A DNA stretch of 64,000 nt, taken from DAIPKP01 sp964545875 (GTDB lineage Bacteria; Synergistota; Synergistia; Synergistales; Aminiphilaceae). Under the pieces are notes generated by a model. It was not told the DNA's origin and ran no database searches. It worked only from the letters and a program-made list of their open reading frames with translations. Each line of letters begins with the position of its first letter. Within the stretch, counting starts at the first letter, position 1. The position numbers and the translations under genes were made by a program. This document shows positions 33,931 to 43,689 of this stretch, one piece after another. Location of the stretch: NCBI GenBank assembly GCA_964545875.1, contig CAZJHH010000001.1:310001-374000 (forward strand), read 5' to 3'.

Positions 33931-35511
33931 CTATTTCGAGGCTTCGAGCTCTTTCCTTAAACTGTCGAGATATGCCTGGCTTTCGCTGGAGAGTTCTATG
34001 CCTCCCGTGGGTTCTTCTTTGTTGAGAATTCTCGCCTGCACCGGAGCGTATTCCTCCATGGGGGCCCATCCTCCTCCCAGGGATTTGAAGATCTGGATGA
34101 GATTGGAGAGCATCTGTCCGTCGCTCAGGGCGAGCTGCTCCTCCAGATTCAGCAGGGCGCTCTGGGCGATGATGACGTTGTTGAAATCCTTGAGCCCGTG
34201 ATTGTACTGATCCTCCGCCACTTCCATGGCGGTGGTGGCGGCAGTCACTCCCCGCTGAAGAGATCCGTTTCGTTCTCTTTCCTGAATTTCCGCAGTGAGA
34301 GCGTTTCGAACCTCCGCCACCGCATCGAGCACCGTCTGTTCGTAGGCTGCCAGAGCCTGTTCCTGCCTCTCCGTCTGAACCTCGATATTCTTTCGTATGG
34401 CTCCTCCGTGGAAGATGGGCCAGGAAATCTGGGGGCCTATGGAGTAAAGTCCTCCGTCGGAGATGGAAAGGCCGCTGGCGGAGCCGTAGGATTCCAGGCC
34501 GATGGAGCCGAAGAGAATCAGCTTGGGAATAAAATCCTTTTTCGCCGCATCTTTCCGGGCCATCTGGGCCGCCAGTTGCCGTTCCGCCATAAAGATATCC
34601 GGGCGCTGGCGCAGGAAGTCTGCGGGAATACCCACCAGATCGATTCTTTCCGGGCTGGGCAGAGCCCGATACTCGGAAAGCTCTTCGAGAAGGCTTCCCG
34701 GTACCTCTCCCACCAGAATGGCCAAGCGGTTCATGGCCTCTTCGATGCCTGTCCTGATAGGGGGAATGGTGGATTTGGTCTGTTCCATGGTGTATTTTGC
34801 CTGGCTCAGATCCAGCTCGTCCGCCAGTCCGGAATCGTACTTGGACTGAAGCAGTTCCACCGTTTCCAGTTGCAGGCTCAGGTTTTTCTCCGCCACCAGG
34901 AGTCTTTTCTGAAGCGTTCGAAGGGAGAGATAGTTCAGGGCCACTTCGGAGGAGAGGCTTACCCAGGCGCTGTGCAACGCTCCGTACTGAGCCTGGAGGT
35001 CTGCGGCGCTGGCCTCGATTTTCAGGGCCTGGGCTCCGGAGAAGTCGATTTCCCAGGAGGCGTCGATGCCGAGCTTGTACAGGTCCACCGGGCCTACCTG
35101 CTGGCCGCTGAGATTGGCGTTTTCTCCGCTTTTCAGGTTGGTAAAGGAGCCGCTGCCGTCGATCCAGGGAAGCACCGCGGATTTACTGATGCCCAGGGCC
35201 GCCCGGGCTTCCGCGAATTTGGACCGGGCGGTTCGGATATCCCGGTTGTTCTCCAGGGAGACCAAGATGAGTTTCGTCAGGGTATCGTCCCCCAGAAAGT
35301 CCCACCAGCGGGCCAGCACCTCCGGAGCCGGAGCGTCCGGTACTTCGGGAGAAGCGAAATAGGGCATGGGGTACCGTTTGGCCATATCGGTCCATTTGCC
35401 GAGTTCGAGTTGCAGATCCTCCGGAGCCGGATTTTCCGCGGCGATCCCTGAAAGGGGAAAGCCCGCAGTCAAGGCCAGGGAGATCAGAATTGCGGTTGCG
35501 CCTTTTTTCAT
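33931..35511 (-). CDS. TolC/OprM-type outer membrane efflux protein
   Basis: 526 residues with a Sec signal peptide (MKKGATAILISLALTAGFPL, cleavage near GIAAEN). It is the outer-membrane channel of the tripartite pump. Two OEP repeats are visible: NRDIRTARSKFAEARAALGISKSAVLPWIDGSGSF (about 92-126) with LDLSQAKYTMEQTKSTIP near 238, and RPDIFMAERQLAAQMARKDAAKKDFIPKLILFGSIG (about 310-345) with DAVAEVRNALTAEIQERE. Unlike OprM it has no lipobox Cys. It lies 5 bp after the RND gene and ends the operon. Confidence 0.9.
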   Translation of the reverse strand: MKKGATAILISLALTAGFPLSGIAAENPAPEDLQLELGKWTDMAKRYPMPYFASPEVPDAPAPEVLARWWDFLGDDTLTKLILVSLENNRDIRTARSKFAEARAALGISKSAVLPWIDGSGSFTNLKSGENANLSGQQVGPVDLYKLGIDASWEIDFSGAQALKIEASAADLQAQYGALHSAWVSLSSEVALNYLSLRTLQKRLLVAEKNLSLQLETVELLQSKYDSGLADELDLSQAKYTMEQTKSTIPPIRTGIEEAMNRLAILVGEVPGSLLEELSEYRALPSPERIDLVGIPADFLRQRPDIFMAERQLAAQMARKDAAKKDFIPKLILFGSIGLESYGSASGLSISDGGLYSIGPQISWPIFHGGAIRKNIEVQTERQEQALAAYEQTVLDAVAEVRNALTAEIQERERNGSLQRGVTAATTAMEVAEDQYNHGLKDFNNVIIAQSALLNLEEQLALSDGQMLSNLIQIFKSLGGGWAPMEEYAPVQARILNKEEPTGGIELSSESQAYLDSLRKELEASK

Positions 35512-35516
35512 ATGTT

Positions 35517-38500
35517 TTACTCCTCTTCCTGAGTATCCGGTTTTTTACCCAGCACCATCCGCCCTATGGCGGCCTTGATTTTTTCCCGGTAGGTCTGGAG
35601 GAACACGTAGAGTCCGGGAATGAGGAAAATGCCGAAGGTGGTGGCGATGCTCATGCCGAAGAACATGGTGGTTCCCACGTGAATGCGGCTTCCCGCTCCG
35701 GCGCCGCTGGCGAACAGCATGGGGAGCACTCCTATGACGCAGGTGAAGGCGGTCATCATGACCGATCGGAATCGTTCCGATGCGGCGATTCCCGCAGCCT
35801 CGATAATGGAAAGCCCCTTTCCGTCATGCTGCTCCTTGGCGAACTCCACGATGAGGATGGCGTTCTTGGCGGCAAGCCCCACCAGAAGCAGTATACCCAA
35901 CTGAGCGTAGATGCTCAACGACAATTTCATGATAAAGATCCCGATGAGGGCTCCCAGTAATGCCACGGGAAGAGAGAGAATAACCCCCAGGGGAACGGAC
36001 CAGCTCTCGTATTGGGCCACCAGAAAGAGATAGCCGAAGAGCACCGCAAGCCCCACCATGATGCCGGTCTGACCGCTGGACTCCTTTTCCTGATAGGTCA
36101 TGCCGGAGAAATCCACCTTGTACCCCTCGGGAAGTTCCGCAGCGATCCGTTCCACCGCGGCCATGCCCGCTCCGGAAGAGAAGCCCGGGGTCATGAAGGC
36201 CATAATGGAGGCGGTAGGAAAGAGGTTGTACCGGCTTACCGCCCGAGGTGCCACGGTCTTCTTCACCTTCAGGAAGCTGTCCACGGGAACCCGATCTCCC
36301 CGTTTGTTTTCTACGAAGATGTTTCTCACGTTCGAAATTTCCTCCCGGTAGGGCCAGTCGGATTGAAGAATAACCTTGTTCACCGTGGTGCCGATGTTGA
36401 TGTCGTTCACGTAGGCGGTGCCGAAGTAGGTTTGCAGGGTTTCGAAGGCACTGCTCAGAGGAATGCCCAGCATTTCCGCCTTATCCCGGTCGATGTCCAG
36501 AAAGAGATGGGGCGTATCGGCGGTGTAGGTGCTGAAGGCATACAGAAATTCCGGAGCCGGATTTGCCTTCATCAGGAATTGTCCCATGATCTGAGCCAGC
36601 TTCTGGGGATCGTTGTCGATGGTGGACTGAAGCCGTACGTCCAACCCTCCCGAAATGCCGAGCCCCTGAATGGCGGGGGGGGTAAAGATGTTGATTTTCG
36701 CCTCGGGCATGGTGGCGGCCATGGCGCGCACCTTGTTTACGATGCTTCCCTGGCTCGTCTCGGGAGTATTTCTTTCGGACCATGTATCCAGCACGATGAT
36801 AAGGGAGGCCACGTTCTCTCCGGAATCTCCCAGAATGCTGTAACCCACGATATCGATGACGTATCTGACGCCCGGGATTTTCTCGAGTTGCGGCACCAGT
36901 TTGGCCGCCACGGCCTCGGTACGTTCCTGGGACGCCCCTTCCGGGAGCTGGACCACCATGAAGGCGGCTCCCTGGTCTTCCTCCGGTACGAAGGAGGTGG
37001 GAGTCATCCTGAGAATTCCTACCGAAATGGCTATGACCAGAGCCAGCAATCCCAGAGTTACCAGGGTTCTGCGGGCGATCCACATGGATCCTTTCACATA
37101 GCCGTTGGAAGCTTTCAATACCACGGTGTTGAACCACGCCAGGGGTCCCCTCGTCTTGGGCTCGATACCGTGGAATATGTGGGCGCACATGGCGGGACTC
37201 AGAGTAAGGGCCACCACCAGGGAGAACACCACGGAAAAGGCGACGGTAACCGCGAACTGGCGGTAGATGACCCCGGTCATACCTCCCATGAAGGCCACGG
37301 GCACGAAGATGGCCAGAAAGACCAGGGTGGTGGCGGTCATGGGGCCGGTAACGTCCTTCATAGCCTGTATCGTGGCCTCCACAGAACCCACGTTGTCCCG
37401 ATGCATGATGTACAGTACCCGTTCCACCACGATGATGGCGTCGTCCACCACGGTTCCGATAACCAATACGAAGGCGAAGAGGGTGAGGATGTTGATGCTG
37501 AATCCCAGAACGATAAGCCCGATGAACGTGGCCAGAAGAGAGATGGGAATGGCCATAACCGGCACCAGGGTGACCCGCCAATCCTGAAGAAAGGCGTAAC
37601 AGACGAGTACCACCAGGGAGAAGGTGAGTCCCAGAGTAACGAGAATTTCGTGGATGGTTTCCCGCACGTATTCCGTGGAATCGTAGCCGATGACGAACTT
37701 TGTATCCGAGGGCAGGTTCTTGGAGAGTTCCGCCAGAGCCTTTTCCGTGGCTCTCATGGCGTCCAGGGCGTTGGAGTCCGAAGCCTGGGAAAGGAGCATC
37801 ATGGCTGCGGGAGCTCCGTTGAGCCCCGCATGAAAGGTGTAGTCCTCGGACCCTAGTTCGATGCGGGACACGTCCTTGAGCTTCACTAATCCCCCGTCTT
37901 CGGTGGTCCGGAGAACGATGTTCTCGAAATCTTTCACGTTGTCGAGGCGTCCCTTGGTGGTAAGCGTATAGACCAGGGGGGCTTCGCCCTCGTTCGGAGC
38001 AGATCCGATGGATCCCAGAGAGGCCTGTCGGTTCTGGCTGGCGATGGCGCTCGCCACGTCCGAGGTACTCAGGCCCAGAGATGCCAGACGATCCGGATCC
38101 AGCCAGACCCGGATGCTGTATTTGGCTCCCATAACCTGAACGTCTCCGAGTCCGGGAACCCGTTTCAAGGCGTTTCGGACGTTGTTTTGGGCATAGTCCG
38201 TCATAAAGGCGGCGTCCCGGGTTCCGTTGGGGGAAATCAGAGCCACAAAGCCCAGGGTGTTGGAAAATCGGGCCTCCGTGGTTATTCCCCGGGCGGTAAC
38301 TGCGCTCGGAAGAAGAGGTTCCGCCTGCTGCACCCGGTTCTGGACCTTCACCAGGGCCATATCCGTATCGGTGCCGGTCTTGAAGGTTATGGTGAGCGAA
38401 TAGTATCCGGTATTGCTGGAGGTGGAGTTCATGTAAATCATGTCATCCACTCCGTTGATGGCCTCCTCCAGAGGAACTCCCACGGTATTGGCCAGGGTCT

Positions 38501-38666
38501 CCGCGTCCGCCCCGGGATAACTGGCTTCCACGCTGACCTGGGGCGGAGCCACGTCGGGATACTGCTTTACCGGCAGATTCAGGGCCGCGATGGTTCCGGC
38601 CAATGCCAGAACCACCGAGACCACCATGGCGAATCGGGGATGTTCGATGAAAAACTTCGAAAACAT
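35517..38666 (-). CDS. RND (HAE1/AcrB-type) multidrug efflux inner-membrane transporter
   Basis: 1049 residues, full length for AcrB homologues. Proton-driven pump in the inner membrane with twelve helices and two large periplasmic loops. Seen: FFIEHPRFAMVVSVVLALAGTIA at the N-terminus, PDVAPPQVSVEASYPGADAE, TM4 GTVVDDAIIVVERVL (about 402-416) holding the conserved Asp pair, GGMTGVIYRQFAVTVAFSVV, and TM10 LLVGLAAKNAILIVEFAKEQ (about 930-949) with the essential Lys. It lies 3 bp from the adaptor gene. Substrates are probably hydrophobic toxins or antibiotics. Confidence 0.93.
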   Translation of the reverse strand: MFSKFFIEHPRFAMVVSVVLALAGTIAALNLPVKQYPDVAPPQVSVEASYPGADAETLANTVGVPLEEAINGVDDMIYMNSTSSNTGYYSLTITFKTGTDTDMALVKVQNRVQQAEPLLPSAVTARGITTEARFSNTLGFVALISPNGTRDAAFMTDYAQNNVRNALKRVPGLGDVQVMGAKYSIRVWLDPDRLASLGLSTSDVASAIASQNRQASLGSIGSAPNEGEAPLVYTLTTKGRLDNVKDFENIVLRTTEDGGLVKLKDVSRIELGSEDYTFHAGLNGAPAAMMLLSQASDSNALDAMRATEKALAELSKNLPSDTKFVIGYDSTEYVRETIHEILVTLGLTFSLVVLVCYAFLQDWRVTLVPVMAIPISLLATFIGLIVLGFSINILTLFAFVLVIGTVVDDAIIVVERVLYIMHRDNVGSVEATIQAMKDVTGPMTATTLVFLAIFVPVAFMGGMTGVIYRQFAVTVAFSVVFSLVVALTLSPAMCAHIFHGIEPKTRGPLAWFNTVVLKASNGYVKGSMWIARRTLVTLGLLALVIAISVGILRMTPTSFVPEEDQGAAFMVVQLPEGASQERTEAVAAKLVPQLEKIPGVRYVIDIVGYSILGDSGENVASLIIVLDTWSERNTPETSQGSIVNKVRAMAATMPEAKINIFTPPAIQGLGISGGLDVRLQSTIDNDPQKLAQIMGQFLMKANPAPEFLYAFSTYTADTPHLFLDIDRDKAEMLGIPLSSAFETLQTYFGTAYVNDINIGTTVNKVILQSDWPYREEISNVRNIFVENKRGDRVPVDSFLKVKKTVAPRAVSRYNLFPTASIMAFMTPGFSSGAGMAAVERIAAELPEGYKVDFSGMTYQEKESSGQTGIMVGLAVLFGYLFLVAQYESWSVPLGVILSLPVALLGALIGIFIMKLSLSIYAQLGILLLVGLAAKNAILIVEFAKEQHDGKGLSIIEAAGIAASERFRSVMMTAFTCVIGVLPMLFASGAGAGSRIHVGTTMFFGMSIATTFGIFLIPGLYVFLQTYREKIKAAIGRMVLGKKPDTQEEE

Positions 38667-38669
38667 GAT

Positions 38670-39935
38670 TTACTCGTCTTTCCCGGTATTTCCGATGTCA
38701 TCGGACGAAATGAGCGTAAGGTCGTAGCCCGAAACCTGAGCCAGTTCCGCGGGAGATTTCGTCGTATTCTTTTCCTCCGGCAGAGGTGCCACCACCATGC
38801 CGGGGCGGAGAGCCTGAATTCCGAGAAGTACGATCTTCTCTCCCCCCTCCAAGCCGGAGACTACCTCGCACATTTTTCCCATGGATTCTCCCAGAACGAT
38901 CCGGGTCGGATTCGCCTTGTTTTCGCCGTCCACTACGTAGACGAAATCTCCGGTTTTATCGGCTAAAACCGCCTCCTGAGGAATCACCGGGACGATTTTG
39001 GACTTGGCGGGCCGGGCCTGAACCCGGACCATGGATTCCGGAACCAGGGCTCCCTGGCTATTTTCGAAACGGAGGCTTACGGTAATGGTGGCGGTTTCCT
39101 TGTTCATGACGTTATTCTCGAAATCCCGCTCTCCCTTTTTGTCGTAAATCTCGCCGTTTGCCAGGGTTAGAGTGGTGTCGTATACGGTGCTCTCGGGATT
39201 GCGAAAAGTTTCGAGCTGGTTCAGATACTCCCGGTCCGGAAGAGAAAAGGTAACCCGTATGGGATCTATCTGAACGATGGTGGTAAGAGGCTCCGCATTT
39301 GCAGGGGTCACGTAGTTTCCCTTGGTGAAAAGAGCCTTCCCCACTCGGCCGGAAATGGGAGCGCTAATCTTGGTATACCCCAGGTCGATCTGGGCCAGCT
39401 GCAGTGCCGCCTTGGCCTGCTGTACCGCCGCCTTGGCCTGGAGCACGTCGCTTTCGGCCATTTCCATGTCCGAAGCGGAAACGCTCCGGGAGTCCGCTGC
39501 CTGAAGACGTTTTTTGTACTTCGAGGCCCGGTCGTAATTTGCCTCCGCCTTGGCGAGTTCCGCCTTCCGAAGGGCCACGCTGGTCTTGAACTCCCGATCG
39601 TCCAGAGTGAAGAGAAGATCTCCCTCCTTAACCAGAGAGCCCTCCTTGAAGTGCACCTTGTCGATGGTTCCGCTGATCTGAGGCCGAAGATCCACTATCT
39701 GGATAGGAACCACTCTTCCCAGATACTCCCGCGGAACCGCGAGATCCGCCTTTTCCACCGTATAAAGCACCACTGCGGGAGCCTGAGGCTTTCGCTGTTC
39801 CTGGGCCTGAGCCTGCTGCCGTTTTTCCTGCGCCGGACGATCCAGAAGATAATACTTTGCCGCAAAGCCTCCCGCTATCAGTAGAAGGATCAACATTATC
39901 ACCTTTACGGATCCTTTTTGACGAGCATTTTTCAT
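38670..39935 (-). CDS. RND efflux periplasmic adaptor (membrane fusion protein, AcrA-like)
   Basis: 421 residues. The N-terminal anchor is VIMLILLLIAGGFAAKYYLL, without a lipobox Cys. It has the biotinyl-lipoyl half-motifs VDLRPQISGTIDKVHFKEGSLVKEGDLLF and ISAPISGRVGKALFTKGNYV, a coiled-coil hairpin between them (about 110-180), and the beta-barrel segment TIVQIDPIRVTFSLPDREYL. It bridges the inner-membrane pump to the outer-membrane channel. It follows the TetR gene after 51 bp. Confidence 0.92.
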   Translation of the reverse strand: MKNARQKGSVKVIMLILLLIAGGFAAKYYLLDRPAQEKRQQAQAQEQRKPQAPAVVLYTVEKADLAVPREYLGRVVPIQIVDLRPQISGTIDKVHFKEGSLVKEGDLLFTLDDREFKTSVALRKAELAKAEANYDRASKYKKRLQAADSRSVSASDMEMAESDVLQAKAAVQQAKAALQLAQIDLGYTKISAPISGRVGKALFTKGNYVTPANAEPLTTIVQIDPIRVTFSLPDREYLNQLETFRNPESTVYDTTLTLANGEIYDKKGERDFENNVMNKETATITVSLRFENSQGALVPESMVRVQARPAKSKIVPVIPQEAVLADKTGDFVYVVDGENKANPTRIVLGESMGKMCEVVSGLEGGEKIVLLGIQALRPGMVVAPLPEEKNTTKSPAELAQVSGYDLTLISSDDIGNTGKDE

Positions 39936-39986
39936 ATACTACACACACCGTCCCTTCAAAAAATAAAAAGTAAAATTTGCATGAGA

Positions 39987-40628
39987 TCACGAACCTTTTT
40001 TGTCAGAGGAAAGCCCGTGCATCACAAGATTCTGTATGGTGCTTATATAGGCTTCTCCGGGAAAATCCACCATATCCATGGCGAATTGTTTGGCCACTCC
40101 CATGACCATGGCGTTAAGGGCAGTTTCCGCCATAACGGGGTCCACGGGGGAAAACCCTCCCGTATCCACTCCCTTGGCGATAACCTTTCGTATGCAGGAA
40201 CGAACTTCCCAGAGGGGATGTTTTTCCTGCATGGCATGATGCGATTCAAAGTCGTGACGGAGATCCATGTTTTCATGGTAGGCCTGCACCGTGGCGGCGA
40301 TGAGTTTGCGTTTCGAGTAAAGGTCGTGAAGAATTCTGCTCAGAATGTCCTCCAGAACATGTACGGGGTCGCCTGTCGCCACATCGACGGAGCGCACGAA
40401 GAGTCTGATGCCCTCGGTATTTCTCTCCAAAAGGGAAGAGAGTATATCCCGTTTATCTCGAAAATAGTTATAGACCGTTCCCTTGGAAACTCCCGCTTCC
40501 TGAGCAATCTGCTCTACGGTGGTTCCCTTCCATCCCTCCCTCTGGATGAGTTTTTCCGCTGCAGAGAAGAGCGATTCTCTCATTAAGGTCTCCAGGACGG
40601 CCTTTTTCTTTGCCGAAAGCCGTGCCAT
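39987..40628 (-). CDS. TetR-family repressor of the RND pump operon
   Basis: 213 residues. The N-terminal helix-turn-helix is TTVEQIAQEAGVSKGTVYNYFRDKRDILSSLLERN (about 34-68), a canonical TetR sequence; the C-terminal ligand-binding domain is variable. ATG 40628 has GGGGGAG 5 nt upstream and is preferred to the frame's start at 40712, which falls in the operator. It is the first gene of the tetR-adaptor-pump-channel operon, so it is probably autoregulated and relieved by pump substrates. A palindromic operator and direct repeats lie in its leader. Confidence 0.88.
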   Translation of the reverse strand: MARLSAKKKAVLETLMRESLFSAAEKLIQREGWKGTTVEQIAQEAGVSKGTVYNYFRDKRDILSSLLERNTEGIRLFVRSVDVATGDPVHVLEDILSRILHDLYSKRKLIAATVQAYHENMDLRHDFESHHAMQEKHPLWEVRSCIRKVIAKGVDTGGFSPVDPVMAETALNAMVMGVAKQFAMDMVDFPGEAYISTIQNLVMHGLSSDKKGS

Positions 40629-40651
40629 GATACTCCCCCTCTCGTGGGTGC

Positions 40652-40682
40652 TTTGGAAATGACTGTGAGTTTTGGAAATGAC
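40652..40682 (-). repeat. Direct repeats in the tetR leader
   Basis: TTTGGAAATGAC occurs at 40652-40663 and 40671-40682, 19 bp apart (about two helical turns), between the palindromic operator and the start codon. Confidence 0.6.
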
Positions 40683-40697
40683 CACGTATTTCTCATG

Positions 40698-40712
40698 ATG
40701 ACCGTCGGTCAT
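40698..40712 (-). promoter_or_regulatory. Candidate TetR operator
   Basis: Perfect palindrome ATGACCG-T-CGGTCAT, 12 bp downstream of the -10 box at 40724-40729, where repressor binding would block the start of transcription. Confidence 0.6.
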
Positions 40713-40723
40713 GGCGGAGAAAG

Positions 40724-40752
40724 ATTCTACTCTCTCCGAGGCCTCCTGTCAA
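40724..40752 (-). promoter_or_regulatory. Sigma-70 promoter of the tetR-RND operon
   Basis: Minus strand: consensus -35 TTGACA (40747-40752), 17-bp spacer, -10 TAGAAT (40724-40729). Confidence 0.7.
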
Positions 40753-40872
40753 TGTATGCGCCCCGGGTTGTGACGGGATAGGAATAATATCATCCCTATC
40801 CCGTTTTCGCCAAATAGAGGTGACATGTTCCCTGTCTCTTGACATGTATGCACTCTGGGCTGTGACGGTAAA
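40748..40872 (+). repeat. Imperfect direct repeats and a hairpin between the TetR and LuxR genes
   Basis: A unit reading roughly ATGTATGC-C-C-GGG-TGTGACGG occurs near 40752-40776 and again near 40843-40867, 91 bp apart. Between them a 10-bp stem (40773-40782 with 40795-40804) is followed by GTTTTCG. The rest of 40873-41026 shows no gene. Confidence 0.5.
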
Positions 40873-41026
40873 AACGGTAAAAAACATGCCTATAAGGCGT
40901 ATGGAAATCACGCATACTTCTCGGAAGATTCTTTTTACGCCAAAACCAGCCCCGCCGGTTTTTCAAAAAGTGTGGTCTCCGTGATTTTTATGGTATGTTT
41001 CTTCGGGAGAACAGCCTCAAGGAGGG

Positions 41027-43537
41027 ATGACGTTGCGTTCCGATGTGTGTGAGTACCGTCCTCAAATTCACTATTATTCAAGTCGCTTGAAAAAAAGATT
41101 GGAGCAGATCCGGCAGTTTCGCACCACCTTTATCGAAGCTCCTTCAGGGGCGGGAAAAACCACGGCGGTACAGGATTTTTTCGGAACCTCGGAAATGAAA
41201 AATGTCTCGGTTCGGTGGTTCGTGGCCAGCGAAGAGCCCCAAACATCGGGGTGGACGCGGCTTTGCCGGATTTTGAACGAGATCGATCCTTCCGGGGGAT
41301 CCCGTTTGCTGCGCCTGGGATTGCCCATGGAGGAGAATCAGGGAGAAATTGCCCAGGCCCTGAGAGAGTTGCGCTGCGACGCAGAAACCTATCTCGTGTG
41401 CGATAATTTTCAGTTCCTTCAGAGGAACCTTCCCGGAGCCGTGTGGAGGGCTTTGGTGGATCACGGCGGCAAGGGGCTCCGCATTCTTATTCTTACCCAG
41501 CAGCTTTCCTCCCGGGGACTGGTGGTGCTGAGCAACGCGGAGGTTCTCCGGATCGAAAACGAAGACCTCTGCTTGAGGGAGGAAGAGATAGGAGAGTACT
41601 ACCGCATGGCGGGAGTGAGCCTGGAGAAGGACCAGATGCGAAAGCTCCACCGCTACTCCGAGGGGTGGATTACCGCCCTGTATCTGCAGCTGATCAGCTT
41701 TATCCGCACGGGATCTCTCGAAAGAAGATCCAGCATTTACGAACTCGTGAACGAATTGCTCTGGCAGGGACTTTCCCGGGAAGAACGACAGGTGCTTTTC
41801 CGCCTCTCCCCCTTCGATAATTTTACGGTGCTCCAGGTTTGTTTTCTCCTGAACACGGAATCCCTTCCGGAACCCCTGGAGGAAGCTTTTAACCGCTGGA
41901 TGTTTCTCCGCTACGACCTGGAAAGCCGCCGCTATTTTCCCCACGCCATTCTTCTGGATTTCGTACGTTCCGCCCTGCTGGACGAGCCGGAACCCCTGCG
42001 CCGGGAAATTCTTCGCCGGGCGGGGGAATGGTGTGCCCGACAGAACGAAAAGACCCAGGCTCTGAATTTTTTCTATTCTCTGGAGGATTATTCTGCCATA
42101 CTTTCCCTGGATTTGCGTTGTGTGGATCTTTCCCGGGCCATCCTCGACTCGAGCCGGGAGGAGATGCTGGACATTCTGCGAAATATCGTAAAAAACGCCA
42201 CCCCCGAGCTGCGTCGGAATAATGCCTTCACATTGATATCCATAGCTTTCGAAGCCTTTACCCTGGGAGATGTGAAGCTTTACGGAAGGCTTTGCGCCGA
42301 AATGAGGGAGCTTCTGGAAACCTGCGAGATGGAGGAGGATCGCCGACGTTCTCTTTTGGGAGAACTCTATCTGGTCACCTCCTTCGGTTTTTACAACGAC
42401 ATCGAAAAAATGGGAAAGATGCATCAGCGGGCCTACGAGCTTCTGGGAAACGAAAGCCGCCTTTTTCGGCCCGATTCTCCCTGGACCTTCGGCTGGCCCT
42501 CGGTACTGGGCATGTACTTCAGCGAATGCGGCAAGCTGGATGTGGAGATGGAACAGATGGATTACTGGCTTCCCCGTTACAATGCGCTGACCTCGGGAAA
42601 CGGCAGCGGAGCGGATGTGCTCTTTCGCGCGGAGGTTTTGCTGTACCGGGGTTTTCCCGATAAGGCGGAATCCCTGGCCCTCAAGGCTCTGGAGATAACC
42701 CGACGCTGGAATCAGGACAGCCTCTATATCTGCACCACGTTGCTATTGCAAAGAATCGCCTTGTTGCGAGGCGACGCTCCGGGGCTTGGGGAAAGCGCTC
42801 GCCTGATGAACGAGTGCGCCCACAACTCCCTTTACGCTCTCTCGAGGCGCATCGCCGATATGGCCGCGGGTTTTACCGCGATTTTGCTGAACGATCCCAA
42901 GAGCGTTCCCGCATGGATTCGGGAGGGGGATTTTTTGAAAACCCTCTCTCCCTCAGTTCCTTTTGCCTGCATAATATATGGGCGTCTGTTATTGCTTGGA
43001 GAAAGGGAACGGGAAGTTATTCTGCGATCCGAGGAGTTTCTCGCCGTTACTCGGAAGCACCGAAACCTTCTGGCGGAAATTTACGTAACCATCTACATTT
43101 CTATCGCCCAGTTCCGTTTGGGACGAAATGCCGAGGGAACTCACGCCTTGAAGGATGCTTTGAATCTGGCGCTGTCCGATGGGTTGCTTCTTCCCTTTGC
43201 GGAAAATGCGGATCTTTTGGGAACCTCCCTTAAAAGAGCTCTTGCCGAGCAGCCGCCCTTGGAGCGGCAGAAATTCTCGGAGTTGCAAGATCGCTATGAC
43301 AGGGGGAGAGTGAAGATCCTTCAAAGCCTCTGCGAGGAGAATCTTCCGGAAGGGCTCACGCCCCGGGAATACGAGGTGGCTCTGCTCACGGCGGAGGGAA
43401 AAATCAACCGCGACATTGGGGCGGAGCTTTTCCTTTCGGAAAATACCGTCAAGTTTTACCTGAAATCCATTTTTCAGAAGCTCGGAATCCGCTCCCGACG
43501 GGAAATTAAAAAAGCTCTTTCGAAAGGCCATTCGTAA
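41027..43537 (+). CDS. MalT/LAL-like LuxR-family transcriptional regulator
   Basis: 836 residues, a large ATP-dependent activator. Walker A EAPSGAGKTTAVQDFF near residues 38-53, an NTPase core of about 300 residues, a helical TPR-like middle (about 330-750), and a C-terminal LuxR helix-turn-helix: LTPREYEVALLTAEGKINRD then LFLSENTVKFYLKSIFQKLG (about 772-817). ATG 41027 has GGAGG only 1 nt upstream; TTG 41033 is better spaced and equally possible. It is a single gene closed by the 48-bp hairpin at 43563. Its targets are unknown; the adjacent secreted-protein cluster is a candidate. Confidence 0.87.
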   Translation: MTLRSDVCEYRPQIHYYSSRLKKRLEQIRQFRTTFIEAPSGAGKTTAVQDFFGTSEMKNVSVRWFVASEEPQTSGWTRLCRILNEIDPSGGSRLLRLGLPMEENQGEIAQALRELRCDAETYLVCDNFQFLQRNLPGAVWRALVDHGGKGLRILILTQQLSSRGLVVLSNAEVLRIENEDLCLREEEIGEYYRMAGVSLEKDQMRKLHRYSEGWITALYLQLISFIRTGSLERRSSIYELVNELLWQGLSREERQVLFRLSPFDNFTVLQVCFLLNTESLPEPLEEAFNRWMFLRYDLESRRYFPHAILLDFVRSALLDEPEPLRREILRRAGEWCARQNEKTQALNFFYSLEDYSAILSLDLRCVDLSRAILDSSREEMLDILRNIVKNATPELRRNNAFTLISIAFEAFTLGDVKLYGRLCAEMRELLETCEMEEDRRRSLLGELYLVTSFGFYNDIEKMGKMHQRAYELLGNESRLFRPDSPWTFGWPSVLGMYFSECGKLDVEMEQMDYWLPRYNALTSGNGSGADVLFRAEVLLYRGFPDKAESLALKALEITRRWNQDSLYICTTLLLQRIALLRGDAPGLGESARLMNECAHNSLYALSRRIADMAAGFTAILLNDPKSVPAWIREGDFLKTLSPSVPFACIIYGRLLLLGEREREVILRSEEFLAVTRKHRNLLAEIYVTIYISIAQFRLGRNAEGTHALKDALNLALSDGLLLPFAENADLLGTSLKRALAEQPPLERQKFSELQDRYDRGRVKILQSLCEENLPEGLTPREYEVALLTAEGKINRDIGAELFLSENTVKFYLKSIFQKLGIRSRREIKKALSKGHS

Positions 43538-43562
43538 AACTACCCGAAACGAGGGTACTCCT

Positions 43563-43610
43563 AAAAGGCGGAGTCTCCTATCCTGTACAGGATAGGAGAC
43601 TCCGCCTTTT
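43563..43610. terminator. Very strong palindromic terminator after the LuxR gene
   Basis: A 48-bp perfect palindrome (24-bp arms beginning AAAAGGCGGAG), able to terminate on both strands. A second hairpin (43638-43645 with 43653-43660) follows in the leader of the next gene. Confidence 0.9.
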
Positions 43611-43689
43611 GCGGACAATTCGGGAAAAGGTAACGCGCCGGCTCCTCTTCATGGAGCCGGGAAAATGGAGAAAGGAGCTGAAAAAGGAC

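Noticed and set aside
36012..37856. 614-codon plus-strand frame inside the RND gene
   Set aside because: His/Gly-rich antisense shadow without domain or ribosome site.
40839..40867. TTGACA at 40839 as the promoter of the LuxR-type gene
   Set aside because: No -10 box lies 16-19 bp downstream; the sequence there is GC-rich (GTGACG).
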